Source: Streptomyces tauricus (GTDB taxonomy: Bacteria; Actinomycetota; Actinomycetes; Streptomycetales; Streptomycetaceae). Taken from it: a stretch of DNA of 64,000 nt. The first letter of the stretch is position 1. The number at the start of each line of letters is the position of its first letter. Under the pieces are notes generated by a model. The model was not told the origin of the DNA and made no database searches. It saw only the letters and a program-made list of their open reading frames with translations. Position numbers and translations under genes: made by a program. The DNA is taken from positions 1-64,000 of the forward strand of contig NZ_BMVY01000019.1 in assembly GCF_014650955.1 (NCBI RefSeq), in the 5' to 3' direction. Shown here piece by piece: positions 25,801 through 32,515 of the stretch.

Positions 25801-28132
25801 CGCGTTCGACCTCGCCGTATGGCCGCCCGCCGGGGCCGACGCCGTGGACGTCACCGACGCCTACGAACTGCTCGCCGCCCGTGGGTACGGCTACGGCCCG
25901 GCCTTCCAGGGCCTTCGGGCCGCGTGGCGCCGCGGTGACGAGGTCTTCGCCGACATCGCCCTGCCGGACGCGGCCCGCGACGACGCGGCCCGGTTCGGTC
26001 TGCATCCCGCCCTGCTGGACGCGGCGCTGCACGCGGACGCCCTGGACGACGACGGCGCGACCGGCGTCCCCTTCACCTGGGAAGGCGTGACACTGCACAG
26101 CACGGGCGCGTCCGCCGTACGCGTGCACACCCGCAGGGCCGCGGACGGCGACGGCACATCGCTCCTGATCGCCGACGAGTCCGGCCGGCCCGTGGCGACC
26201 GTGCGGTCCCTGGTCACCCGGCCCCTGTCGGCGGATCGGCTCACGAGCACCCGGCGCGGCCCGCTGTTCCGCGTCGGCTGGACCCCGCTGCCACCCGGCC
26301 CCGCCGACACCGCCGGCCGCCTCGCCGTCGTCGGCACCGGCCCGAGCGCAGCGGTCGCCCCCTGGTACGACGACGCGCCCCGGTACGCCGATCTCACCGC
26401 GCTGGCGGAAGCGGCGGCACCCGTGCCCGAACTCGTGCTGTTCCCCTGCCCGGCGCCTTCCGGTGACGTCCCGCCCGGTGTGCGCGCGACCACGACCGCG
26501 GTGCTGGAGGTCCTGCGGGGCTGGCTGGCCGACGAGCGTTTCGCCGGCTCCCGGCTGGCCGTCGTGACCTGCGGTGCCGTGGACACCGGCGACGGCCGGA
26601 TCGACGTGCGGCAGGCACCGGTGTGGGGCCTGGTCCGGGCGGCGCAGGCGGAGAACCCCGGCCGGTTCGTCCTGCTGGACCTGGACGGCCCGGGCGGCAC
26701 GGCACCGCCGCTACCCGTCACCGAACCCGAGATCGCCGTACGCGACGGCGGGGCCCTGGTGCCCCGGCTGGTGAAGGGCGCCGGACCCACGGCCGCGACG
26801 ACCTGGGATCCCGACGGCACCGTCCTGATCACCGGCGGGACCGGCGGGCTCGGCGCGCTGGTGGCACGCCACCTGGTCACGGCGCACGGTGTCCGCCGGC
26901 TGGTACTGGCCGGACGTCGCGGCCCGGCGGCGCCCGGCGCCGCCGCCCTGGCCGCCGAACTGACCGGTCTGGGCGCCCAGACCGAGGTGGCGGCCTGCGA
27001 CACGGCCGACCGCGAGGCGCTGGCCACCCTCCTGGCCGGGATACCGGCGGACCGGCCCCTCACCGCGGTGGTGCACCTGGCGGGTGTCCTGGACGACGGG
27101 CTGATCGACTCGCTGACCCCGGTCCGGCTGGACGGAGTGCTGCGCGCCAAGGCCGACGCCGCCTGGAACCTGCACGAACTGACACGGGGAGCGGACCTGT
27201 CGGCGTTCGTGCTGTTCTCCTCGGTCAGCGGTCTGATGATGGGCGCGGGGCAGGGCAACTACGCCGCCGCCAACACCTTCCTCGACGCGCTCGCCGTGCA
27301 CCGCCGCTCGCTCGGCCTGCCCGCGGTGTCTCTCGCGTGGGGGCTGTGGGACGAGAGGGCCGGCATGGGCGGGCGCCTCGGCGAGACCGACCGCGACCGC
27401 GTCCGCGCCTCGGGAGTACCACCCCTGTCACCGGACGAAGGGCTGGCCCTGTTCGACGACGCGCTGGCGGCCCGCGAGCCGCTGCCGGTGCCGGTGCGGC
27501 TCGACACGGCGGCGCTGCGTGCCGCCCGCGACGACATACCGGCGCTGCTGCGCGGCCTCGTACCTCCCGCGCCCGCCGGACCCGCCCGTCCCGCCGCCGC
27601 GGGACCCACCCTCGAACGGCGGCTCGCCGCACTCGCGGGCGAGGACGAACGGGAGTCGCTGCTGCTCGACCTGGTGCGCGCCGAGGTCGCGGCCGTCCGG
27701 CACGACGATCCCTCCGCCATCGACCCCGGGGCCCCGTTCACGGCCCTCGGGCTCGACTCGCTGGCCTCGATCGAACTCCGCAACCGGCTGGGCGCCGCGT
27801 CCGGGCTGCGGCTGTCCGCGACACTCACCTTCGACCACCCCACGCCCGCCGCACTGGCGAAGTTCCTGCTGTCCGAACTGCTCCCCGAGGAGACGCGGCC
27901 CGCCCCGGACGAGGACTCGGTCCGGTCGGCGCTCGCCACGATCCCGCTCGCCCGGCTGCGCGAGTCCGGGCTGCTGGACACCCTGATGCGCCTCACGGAG
28001 ACCGGCCCGCCGGACTCCGTGAGCACCCCGCAGCCCCGGCCGGAGCCGGGCCGCGACGACCGGGCCGAGGACATCAGGAGCATGGGCGTCGAGGACCTGC
28101 TCCGGGCCGCCCGCCGCACGACACCGACCTGA
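16823..28132 (+). CDS. Type I PKS: loading ACP, then two KS-AT(malonyl)-DH-KR(B)-ACP modules
   Basis: A 3769-residue protein; the ATG at 16823 has GGAG eight bases upstream, so the GTG eight codons earlier was not used. It opens with an ACP (residues ~25-105, GIDSI) instead of a docking coil, marking it as the protein that receives the starter. Module 1: KS ~128-555 (Cys299 in DTACSGS), AT ~700-1000 (GHSVG, HAFH), DH ~1060-1240 (intact HxxxGxxxxP, HPALLDS), KR ~1400-1800 with VAD in place of LDD, ACP ~1860-1945. Module 2: KS ~1970-2400, AT ~2510-2810 (HAFH), DH ~2865-3040, KR ~3150-3560 (LDD), ACP ~3610-3690. A C-terminal docking segment follows. Both modules should add acetate units and form conjugated double bonds, giving a diene next to the starter. 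The loading ACP fits the VinK-like transferase upstream. Confidence 0.95.
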   Translation: MSEFGGTGGPDDGEFSAVPAAGSASEQHRLLLDLVRAETLAVLRRADPGAPERIDAERPFRDIGIDSIGLVELHSRLTAVTGLPLPVTIGFDYPSPAELAEYLRAEALGLPAVRPPAPVRPAADGDEPIAVIGIGCRFPGGVTSPEDLWRLVADGTHVISGFPTDRGWDLDALYDPDPDVPRTSYVRQGGFLDGVADFDAAFFGISPKEALAMDPQQRLLLETCWEALERAGIDPGRLRGTEAGVFIGVEPHEYGPKTHQAPDGLDGHLMLGNLPSVVSGRVAYTLGLEGPTLTVDTACSGSLTALHLAVRSLRGGECELALAGGVTVMSSPGTFTMFSRQRGLAPDGRCKAFAAAADGTGFAEGSGVFVLARLSDARRAGHPVLAVVRGSAINQDGASNGLTAPNGLAQQRVVHRALADAGVTAGQVDAVEAHGTGTRLGDPIEARALIAAYGSRHTAERPLWLGSVKSNIGHTGAAAGAAGLIKMIMAMRHGTLPATLHVDTPSPHVDWSAGTVRLLTGPVPWESGEEPRRAGVSSFGASGTNAHVIIEQARDFDTADPGATGFGAAGPGASGPAAAGSQRPGAAGLAATDPRRPGAADLDAAGPGRTEVGVVAGRVTPLVLSARGESALRAQVARVRALLDAPDAPSLVDVAYSAATTRAALGHRAAVVAGDCEEALRALADLADGGPPSLGPVTDPRTAFLFTGQGSQRPGMGRQLYETFPVFARALDEAAAHLDVQLDIPLLDVLFATDPARAALLQQTAYAQPGLFAVEVALFRLVESWGIVPDHVAGHSVGELTAAHVAGALSLEDAALLVAARGRLMQELPPGGAMVALGASEEEVLPRLTGNAGIAAVNGPASVVVSGDEDAVVRITDGFAAEGRRTRRLRVSHAFHSPLMEPMLAEFRRIAQVMDHTPPRIPIVSNLTGRPVVPDADYWVRHVREAVRFHDGVRWMESEGVTTFLELGPDAVLSSMGPDCLGDDTDAAFVPLLRAGRPEERELVAAVALAHTRGTGVNWQDFFAGRGARRVDLPTYPFQRRRYWLDDTAARTGRDGTGHPLLDTAIGLADTGATVLSGRLSVRSQPWLADHVIAGTVLLPGTAFVDMVIRAGDEVGCATVEELTLEVPLALPAEGGVSVQVVVGRPDASGRRSADVHARPEGDGAWTRHASAVLAPPGPVDTTPPMPGTGTTPWPPPDAEPVDVSSLHQAGSAYAFGPMFQNLRAAWRRGNEVFAEARLPEEARTQAGRYGLHPALLDSALRPADLVGDRVRADDEVWLPFVWTGVTLHASGATALRIRISPAGPDGVSLEITDTSGAPVASVASIVERPVPVEGLTGTAPSPSLLGLRWEPAPAHTAPARSGWAALGTEEFGPDATVHADLDALRTAIASGAAVPEAVLVPFPPTEGEPHRAARAATHRLLELLQRWQAEEQLASSRLVVVTRGAVAARPGETPDLGSAPLWGLTRSAQAEHPGRFVLADLAPDTGSGTGPGTDTGPGTDTRTGAGADTRIGTGIGLDTGTGSGTGTGIGTGANAGPAPAPARALRAALATGEPQFAVRGDTVLVPRLAEVPAHGTAPDTPWDSTGTVLITGGTGGLGGHLARHLVVEHGVRHLLLAGRRGTDAPGAADLAAELTELGASVTVAACDASDRQALTALLAGIPAEHPLAGVVHTAGVVADGLIGSLTPERVDEVLRPKADAAWHLHELTRHLNLSAFVLYSSVAGIMDGPGQGNYAAANVFLDALAEHRRAVHLPATSLAWGLWSGDGMGARLDEAALRRAGRSGLVALTPAENLALFDLALSAGQAVAVPVRVDAAALRERADGVPSVLRGLVRGPVRRSASTGAPSAPAAGGTPLTARLAALPEAERDRVVLDLVRTRVAQVLGHDGADAIEPRRAFSEIGFDSLAAVELRNGLNAATGLRLPSTLVFDYPNPAALAAHVLARASGPRTAPAVPQPAAVTGSGSGSGDGHGDDPIAIVAMACRYPGGVESPEDLWKLVAEGRDGVSAFPEDRGWNVADLYDPEPGRPGKSYIREGGFLHGAADFDAGLFGISPREALAMDPQQRLLLEASWEALERAGIDPLSVRGTTTGVFAGIMYHDWATRLAKVPEDLAGYLGNGSASSVATGRVAYTLGLEGPAVSVDTACSSSLVALHWAMQSLRRGECSLALAGGVTVMATPDTFVDFSLQRGLSRDGRCRSYAAAADGTGWGEGVGMLLVERLSDARRNGHPVLAVVRGSAVNQDGASNGLTAPNGPSQQRVIVQALASAQVSSDQVDVVEGHGTGTTLGDPIEAQALLATYGQDRAADSPLWLGSIKSNIGHAQAAAGVAGIIKMVKAMEHGVLPRTLHVDAPSPQVDWSAGAVELLTEAREWPEVDGRPRRAGVSSFGISGTNAHVIVEAAPAPAPLPDPGPAPVAGGTVPWVLAGSTPEALRAQAVRLRARLDDLGTRDPAAVGHALATSRAALEHRAVLVGSGHEDLARELDALLDALVGQDPPHGVIQGPATGGGLAFLFTGQGAQRPGMGRELYGRFPAFAEAFDAVAVLLDQQLERPLREVLWDEPGLLDETVWTQAGLFAVEVALFRLLESWGVRPDHLLGHSIGEIAAAHVAGVLSLTDATTLVAARGRLMQALPRTGAMVAVRAPEAEVASLLGDGVAIAAVNGPSSVVISGEAEAVLDTAARLAADGVRTTRLRVSHAFHSPLMEPMLDDFRRVAETLTYGRPHIPVVSNLTGGITDQGSADHWVRHVREPVRFADGVKYLAGLGVTTFVETGPDAVLSAMGRECVDGDTAFVPLLRRDRPEEHELVSGVAALHARGAHVDWDAFFAGRPRDASIDLPTYAFQRRRFWLDAGDPAPGDVGLAGLEPVDHPILRAALDTPGSDRVVLTGRLSADVQTWLTDHAVLGSVLLPGTAFVELVLTAGAHVGCGTLTELTLEAPLVLPDRGAVALRVTVDEPDGTRARTVAVHARPEGEPDLPWTRHATGVLGAEAQEPAFDLAVWPPAGADAVDVTDAYELLAARGYGYGPAFQGLRAAWRRGDEVFADIALPDAARDDAARFGLHPALLDAALHADALDDDGATGVPFTWEGVTLHSTGASAVRVHTRRAADGDGTSLLIADESGRPVATVRSLVTRPLSADRLTSTRRGPLFRVGWTPLPPGPADTAGRLAVVGTGPSAAVAPWYDDAPRYADLTALAEAAAPVPELVLFPCPAPSGDVPPGVRATTTAVLEVLRGWLADERFAGSRLAVVTCGAVDTGDGRIDVRQAPVWGLVRAAQAENPGRFVLLDLDGPGGTAPPLPVTEPEIAVRDGGALVPRLVKGAGPTAATTWDPDGTVLITGGTGGLGALVARHLVTAHGVRRLVLAGRRGPAAPGAAALAAELTGLGAQTEVAACDTADREALATLLAGIPADRPLTAVVHLAGVLDDGLIDSLTPVRLDGVLRAKADAAWNLHELTRGADLSAFVLFSSVSGLMMGAGQGNYAAANTFLDALAVHRRSLGLPAVSLAWGLWDERAGMGGRLGETDRDRVRASGVPPLSPDEGLALFDDALAAREPLPVPVRLDTAALRAARDDIPALLRGLVPPAPAGPARPAAAGPTLERRLAALAGEDERESLLLDLVRAEVAAVRHDDPSAIDPGAPFTALGLDSLASIELRNRLGAASGLRLSATLTFDHPTPAALAKFLLSELLPEETRPAPDEDSVRSALATIPLARLRESGLLDTLMRLTETGPPDSVSTPQPRPEPGRDDRAEDIRSMGVEDLLRAARRTTPT
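21268..21437 (+). repeat. In-frame GT-rich repeats in the KR structural subdomain of module 1
   Basis: Degenerate 6- and 12-base units of the form GGCACCGACACC encode a stretch of about 55 residues rich in Gly, Thr and Asp (GTDTGPGTDT and similar), then APAPA. It separates the strand FVLADLA from the segment ALRAALATGEPQFAVR, a third loop of the KR structural half. Confidence 0.85.
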
Positions 28133-28181
28133 GGGACACCACCTGAGGGACACGACCTGAGGGACACGACCTGAGGAACAC
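28127..28181 (+). repeat. Four 14-bp tandem repeats across the PKS stop codon
   Basis: The unit ACCTGAGGGACAC plus one variable base occurs four times (from 28127, 28141, 28155 and 28169; the last copy has GGAACAC). The first copy contains the PKS stop codon TGA at 28130. A 14-base period places a TGA in all three forward frames. The following ribosome site and ATG at 28220 are outside the array. Confidence 0.9.
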
Positions 28182-28219
28182 GCTCCGCACGGAACGACCT
28201 TGAGAGGGAGAGACCGGCA

Positions 28220-28795
28220 ATGGCGGAAACGATGGACCGCACGGCCGACCCGGGGCTGCGCTACCCCACCGACGAGGATCTGCTGGCCCAGGTGCTGCGC
28301 CCCTACCGGGCGAAGAACTGCGAATACCTGAAGTCGGCCGTGGTCGGCGTGGACAGCGGGCCCGACGGCCAGCCCGGAGTCGGCGCCGCCTGCACCTTCC
28401 GGATCCCCGAGTCGTGCTACATCGACGACACCGGACACTTCAACTCGGTCGAGTTCAACATCTGTTACAACCAGATGTTCTATTACCTCATCGCGAAATC
28501 CGTCCGGGAACGCGTGCTGGAACCGTTCGCGCGCTGGACGATGGACGACTTCTGGGCCCGCCAGCTCGGCGACATCCTCATCACCGACTTCCGCAGCACG
28601 TTCCGCCGGCCGATGGGCGCACGCCTGTTCCACGGCGAGATCGAGGTGGCCGACGTCGCCGAGTGGGACGGCAGCGACATCCGCGACGCCCTCGTAGTGA
28701 TCCGCACCAAGTGCCGCTACTGGGACGACCGGGGCGGCGACAGCCACGGCGAGGTCACCGTCGCGATCCTCAATCCGCCGCAGAGCGGTCCCTGA
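28220..28795 (+). CDS. FcoT/CmiS1-like hot-dog thioesterase (candidate glycine aza-Michael adder and hydrolase)
   Basis: A 191-residue protein whose core, HFNSVEFNICYNQMFYYL, matches the character of FcoT-type thioesterases, a small single-hot-dog family. Members in cremimycin-type clusters (CmiS1) are known to add glycine to the beta carbon of a 2-enoyl thioester and release the N-carboxymethyl beta-amino acid. The ATG at 28220 follows an AGAGGGAGAG purine tract. It lies in the same direction as the large PKS and 19 bases before the half-DH PKS gene, with the flavoenzyme next. That context strongly suggests it acts on the enoyl-ACP made by the split module. Family assignment is from remembered motifs, not a search. 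Confidence 0.78.
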   Translation: MAETMDRTADPGLRYPTDEDLLAQVLRPYRAKNCEYLKSAVVGVDSGPDGQPGVGAACTFRIPESCYIDDTGHFNSVEFNICYNQMFYYLIAKSVRERVLEPFARWTMDDFWARQLGDILITDFRSTFRRPMGARLFHGEIEVADVAEWDGSDIRDALVVIRTKCRYWDDRGGDSHGEVTVAILNPPQSGP

Positions 28796-28814
28796 CCAGC
28801 ACGCGGGAGAAGCG

Positions 28815-30947
28815 ATGACCGACCCGGCCGACCACGTCCCCTCCGCTGCCGGACCCTGGCCGCCCGCCGGGGCCGTCCCGGTCCGCACCGACGACCTGTA
28901 CGCCCTGCTCGACGCGCGCGGATACCAGTACGGCTCCGCGTTCCGGGGGCTGCGCGCGGCCTGGCGGCGGGGCGAGGAGGTCTTCGCCGACATCGCGCTG
29001 GACGGCGCGACCGGCGGAGCCGCCTCCTACCTTCTGCACCCCGCCCTCTTCGACGGCGCCCTGCACGGAGCGCTGCTGCCGTCCGAGGACCGGCGGGACG
29101 CCCTGCTGCTGCCGTTCATCTGGCGAGGGGTGCGGATGCGCAACTCCGGCGCCCGCGACGTCCGCCTGCACCTGGCGCCGAACGGTGACGACGCGGTGTC
29201 GCTGACCCTCACCGACACCGGGGGACGGGAGGTGGCCTCGGTCCGCTCGCTCGCGTTCCGCCCGGTCACCGCCGAGCAGCTCGACCGCGAGGGCCTGGGC
29301 GGCACCCTCCTGCGCGTCACCTGGAACCCCGTGCGGGTGCCGTCCGACGACGACGCCCCGGTGGAAGCGCGCTGGGCCTTCCTCGGCACCGACCACCTCG
29401 GCGTGACCGGCGCCCTGAAGGCCGCCGGCCGACAGATCGGGAGCTACCCCTCGCTGCGCGACCTGGACGCCGGTCTGCGCGCCGGCGACACCGTGCCCGA
29501 CATCGTCGTGGTGTCCTGCACCGACGAGAGCGCCGAGGCGCGTGCCGCGACACAGCGAGCGCTCGTCCTGGTGCAGGAGTGGCTCGACGACGATCGGCTC
29601 GGCGGTGCCCGCCTGGTCTTCGTCACCCGGGGCGCCGCCGCGGCGCGTACCGGGGAGGACGTGCCCGATCTCGCCGGCGCCGCCGTCTGGGGCCTGGTGC
29701 GCGCCGCCCAGTCCGAACACCCCGGCAGGTTCCACCTGGTGGACGTGGACGACGTCGAGTCCTTCGGCGGCGCCCTGGTGTCCGGCGTGGAGGCCGGGGA
29801 GCCCCAGCTCGCCGTCCGCGACGGCGGTCTGTCGCGCCCGCGCCTGGTCCGCTGCCCGCCCGGGACGTCCGCGCGCCGCCCCGACACCGGGGGGACCGTC
29901 CTCGTCACGGGCGGCCTCGGCGCCCTGGGCGCCCTCGTGGCCCGCCACCTCGTACGCCGCCACGGTGTCCGCCGCCTGATGCTGCTCGGCCGGCGCGGTC
30001 CCGCCACCCCCGGGGCCGCCGAGCTGGCGGCGGAACTGACCGAACTCGGCGCGGACGTACGGGTCGTGGCCTGCGACGCGGCCGACCGCGCGGCCCTGGA
30101 GCGCGTCCTGGCGAGCGTGCCCGACCGGCATCCGCTCACCACCGTCGTGCACGCCGCGGGTGCCGTCGACGACGGCACCGTCGCCGAACTCACCCCCCGC
30201 AAGGTCGAACGGGTCCTGCGCCCCAAGATCAACGCGGCGCTGAACCTGCACGAGCTGACCCGCTGCGACCTGATCCTGTTCTCGTCGGTGTCCGGACTGA
30301 TCGGCAGCGCGGGACAGGCCGCCTACGCCGCGGCCAACACCTTCCTGGACGCCCTCGCGCACCGCCGCCGCGCCGTCGGCCTCCCCGGCGTCTCGCTCGC
30401 CTGGGGCCTGTGGGCGGACGGCATGGGCGCGCAACTGGGCACCGCCGACCTCGCCCGTATGCGGCGCAACGGACTGGCGCCGATCTCCGCCGCCCAGGGA
30501 CTGGCCCTGCTGGACGCGGCCGTCTCCCGTACGGAGCCCGCGCTGGCCCCCGTACGGCTGGACGACGCGGCCCTGCGCGACGGGGCGGGGTTCCTCCCGG
30601 ACCTGCTCCGGGACCTGGCCGCCCCCGCTCCCGCCGGGACCCCGGCCGGGCGGCCCGCCGGGGCCGAGGCGCTGCGTGAGCGGCTCGCGGGGCTGCCCGC
30701 GGCCGAACGCGACGCCGCCGTCCTGGAGTTCGTCCGTGCCGAGGTCGCCGCCGTCCTCGGCCACCGGGCCTCCGACACGGTGGACCCCGGCCTGGAGTTC
30801 CGCGAGATCGGCCTGGACTCGCTCACCAACCTGGAGCTGAACCGCAGGCTGGCGACCGCGACCGGACTGCGTCTGCCGGCCACCCTGTCCTTCGACTACC
30901 CGAGCCCCGCCGAGCTGGCCGGGCACCTCGCGCGACGGCTCGCCTGA
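28815..30947 (+). CDS. Split PKS, C-terminal part: half DH (second hot-dog)-KR(B)-ACP
   Basis: A 710-residue protein with no KS or AT. Residues ~15-175 match only the second hot-dog of a PKS dehydratase, from WPP through YQYGSAFRGLRAAW, with the catalytic Asp80 in HPALFDGALH. The first hot-dog with its His is missing. A KR follows (~210-580; Rossmann VTGGLGALG near 360, VDD in the LDD position, SSVSG and AYAAAN), then an ACP (~625-705, GLDSL) that ends the protein without a docking domain. The missing half is at the C-terminus of the reverse-strand PKS ending at 32516. The product should be a 2-enoyl group on this ACP, placed between the FcoT-like and flavoenzyme genes that would process it. 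Confidence 0.92.
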   Translation: MTDPADHVPSAAGPWPPAGAVPVRTDDLYALLDARGYQYGSAFRGLRAAWRRGEEVFADIALDGATGGAASYLLHPALFDGALHGALLPSEDRRDALLLPFIWRGVRMRNSGARDVRLHLAPNGDDAVSLTLTDTGGREVASVRSLAFRPVTAEQLDREGLGGTLLRVTWNPVRVPSDDDAPVEARWAFLGTDHLGVTGALKAAGRQIGSYPSLRDLDAGLRAGDTVPDIVVVSCTDESAEARAATQRALVLVQEWLDDDRLGGARLVFVTRGAAAARTGEDVPDLAGAAVWGLVRAAQSEHPGRFHLVDVDDVESFGGALVSGVEAGEPQLAVRDGGLSRPRLVRCPPGTSARRPDTGGTVLVTGGLGALGALVARHLVRRHGVRRLMLLGRRGPATPGAAELAAELTELGADVRVVACDAADRAALERVLASVPDRHPLTTVVHAAGAVDDGTVAELTPRKVERVLRPKINAALNLHELTRCDLILFSSVSGLIGSAGQAAYAAANTFLDALAHRRRAVGLPGVSLAWGLWADGMGAQLGTADLARMRRNGLAPISAAQGLALLDAAVSRTEPALAPVRLDDAALRDGAGFLPDLLRDLAAPAPAGTPAGRPAGAEALRERLAGLPAAERDAAVLEFVRAEVAAVLGHRASDTVDPGLEFREIGLDSLTNLELNRRLATATGLRLPATLSFDYPSPAELAGHLARRLA

Positions 30948-31004
30948 CGGGTGGCCCGCGTGGCGACCGCCCACCCGACGACCCACCCGAAGAAGGGACC
31001 GGAC

Positions 31005-32129
31005 ATGCACACAGTGATCGTCGGCGGCGGGGTGATCGGCCTCGCCACGGCGTGGCGGGCGCTCGCCGCGGGACTGGACGTCACCGTCGTGGACCCCGAG
31101 CCCGCGAGCCGGGCGTCGCACGCCTCGGCGGGCATGCTCCCGCCCGCCAACGAACAGCTCCACGACGACGAACCCCTGCGGCGCCTGTACCTGGCCTCCC
31201 GCGAGCGCTACCCCTCGTTCGTCGCGGAACTGGAGGAGGTGTCCGGCCGGTCCACCGGACACCGCCGCGACGGCGTCCTGGACGTCGCCCTCGACGCGGC
31301 GGCCATGGCGGACCTCGACCGCGCGCACCGCTTCCACCAGGCGCACGGAATCCGGACCGAGACCCTCACCGCCGAGGAATGCCGCGCGTACGAACCGAGG
31401 TTCGCGCCCTCGGTGCGCGGCGGCCTCCTCGCCCCCGACGACGGGGCGGTCGACCCCCGGCGGCTGACCGCGGCACTGCTGGCCGCGATCGAGCGGCTCG
31501 GCGGCACGCTCGTCACCGACCGGGCCACCGACGTGCTGATCGAGGGCCGCGCCACCGGTGTTCGGCTCGCCGGGGGCGGCACGGTCACCGGCGACCGCAC
31601 CGTCCTCGCGGCCGGCTGCTGGACCCATCTGCTCGGCGGCCTGCCGCCCGGAGTCGTCCCGGAGATCCGGCCGGTCAAGGGACAGATCCTGCGCCTGCGC
31701 TCCGACGAACCGTTCCTCACCCGCACCACCCGGGGCTTCCTCGGTGGCTCGGCCGTGTACCTGGTGCCGCGCGCCGACGGCGAACTGGTCGTGGGCGCGA
31801 CCTACGAGGAGCGCGGCTACGACACGACCGTCACCGCGGGCGGCCTCGCCGAACTGCTGGACAAGGCCCGCGCGGTACTGCCCGACGTCACCGGTCTGGC
31901 GTTCACCGAGGTGAGCGCCGCGCTGCGGCCCGGTTCGCCGGACGACCGCCCGCTGATCGGCGCCACGTCCGTCCCGGACCTGCTGCTCGCCACCGGGCAC
32001 TTCCGCATCGGGGTGCAGCTGTGCGCGGTCACCGCGGACGCACTCGCCGCGCTGCTGTCCGGCGACGAACTCCCCGCCCCCGCCCGGCCCTTCGCCCCCA
32101 CCCGCGAGGCCGGCGTCGGCGCCCACTAG
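31005..32129 (+). CDS. FAD-dependent glycine oxidase (ThiO/DAO family), CmiS2-like
   Basis: A 374-residue flavoprotein starting MHTVIVGGGVIGLATAW, the FAD-binding dinucleotide fold of the D-amino-acid/glycine oxidase family. Near the C-terminus, RPGSPDDRPLIGAT and LATGHFRIGVQL match the family's flavin-contact strands. The ATG at 31005 has AAGGGA upstream; the frame opens 18 codons earlier without a site. In cremimycin-type pathways the homologue cleaves the C-N bond of an N-carboxymethyl beta-amino acid to give the free beta-amino acid and glyoxylate. The placement directly after the FcoT-like and half-DH genes supports the same use. Thiamine synthesis is an alternative role of the family, but no thi genes are nearby. 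Confidence 0.85.
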   Translation: MHTVIVGGGVIGLATAWRALAAGLDVTVVDPEPASRASHASAGMLPPANEQLHDDEPLRRLYLASRERYPSFVAELEEVSGRSTGHRRDGVLDVALDAAAMADLDRAHRFHQAHGIRTETLTAEECRAYEPRFAPSVRGGLLAPDDGAVDPRRLTAALLAAIERLGGTLVTDRATDVLIEGRATGVRLAGGGTVTGDRTVLAAGCWTHLLGGLPPGVVPEIRPVKGQILRLRSDEPFLTRTTRGFLGGSAVYLVPRADGELVVGATYEERGYDTTVTAGGLAELLDKARAVLPDVTGLAFTEVSAALRPGSPDDRPLIGATSVPDLLLATGHFRIGVQLCAVTADALAALLSGDELPAPARPFAPTREAGVGAH

Positions 32130-32515
32130 GCCGTACCACGCGAAGTCCCTCCCCCAGCCCCGCGACACCTGGCACGCTCCCGAGCCTCCGGCCGGGGGAC
32201 CCCCGCTCGCCACACGGGGCGAAGTCCCAGATACGTCCAGTGCGAGGGCCTTCGCCCGGCCCTCCGCCTCCGCCGGCCTCCGACCGGGGCCCCACAGCAC
32301 GCACCAGACGCCGCTGGGCCCGCCCTCCGGGCGGACGACGGGACTTCGGACCTACGGCGCCTGCCCGTGTCCGACCCTGCCCGTCCGCCTGGCGACGCCG
32401 TGCGCGCCACCCGCCGCACCGATTGCCGCCGGGCACGGGGCCAAGTACGTCCAGTACTTGGCCCCGTGCCCGGCGCGGCGAGAGCGCGTGCCCGCCGTCG
32501 CCCTCCGGGGCGGGG
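32130..32515. other. 386-bp convergent intergenic region
   Basis: The region separates the flavoenzyme (ending 32129) from the reverse-strand split PKS (ending 32516). It contains GC-rich partial inverted repeats and one strong hairpin at 32427-32475. No convincing gene or promoter was seen. Confidence 0.6.
32427..32475. terminator. Perfect 22-bp inverted repeat, bidirectional terminator
   Basis: Arms 32427-32448 and 32454-32475 are perfect complements around the 5-base loop GTCCA. The stem is placed between convergent genes, about 40 bases after the reverse PKS stop and 300 after the flavoenzyme stop. No T-tract follows on either side, as is common in Streptomyces. Confidence 0.75.

Noticed and set aside
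16823..28132. Enoylreductase domains in the PKS modules
   Set aside because: The segments between DH and KR correspond to the KR structural half and show no NADPH-binding ER motif.
28127..28181. Short CRISPR-like array
   Set aside because: The repeats are contiguous 14-mers without spacers, and no cas genes are nearby.
28815..30947. Half-DH protein as a truncated pseudogene
   Set aside because: The KR and ACP are intact, the frame is open, it has its own ribosome site and the missing DH half is found at the end of another intact gene.
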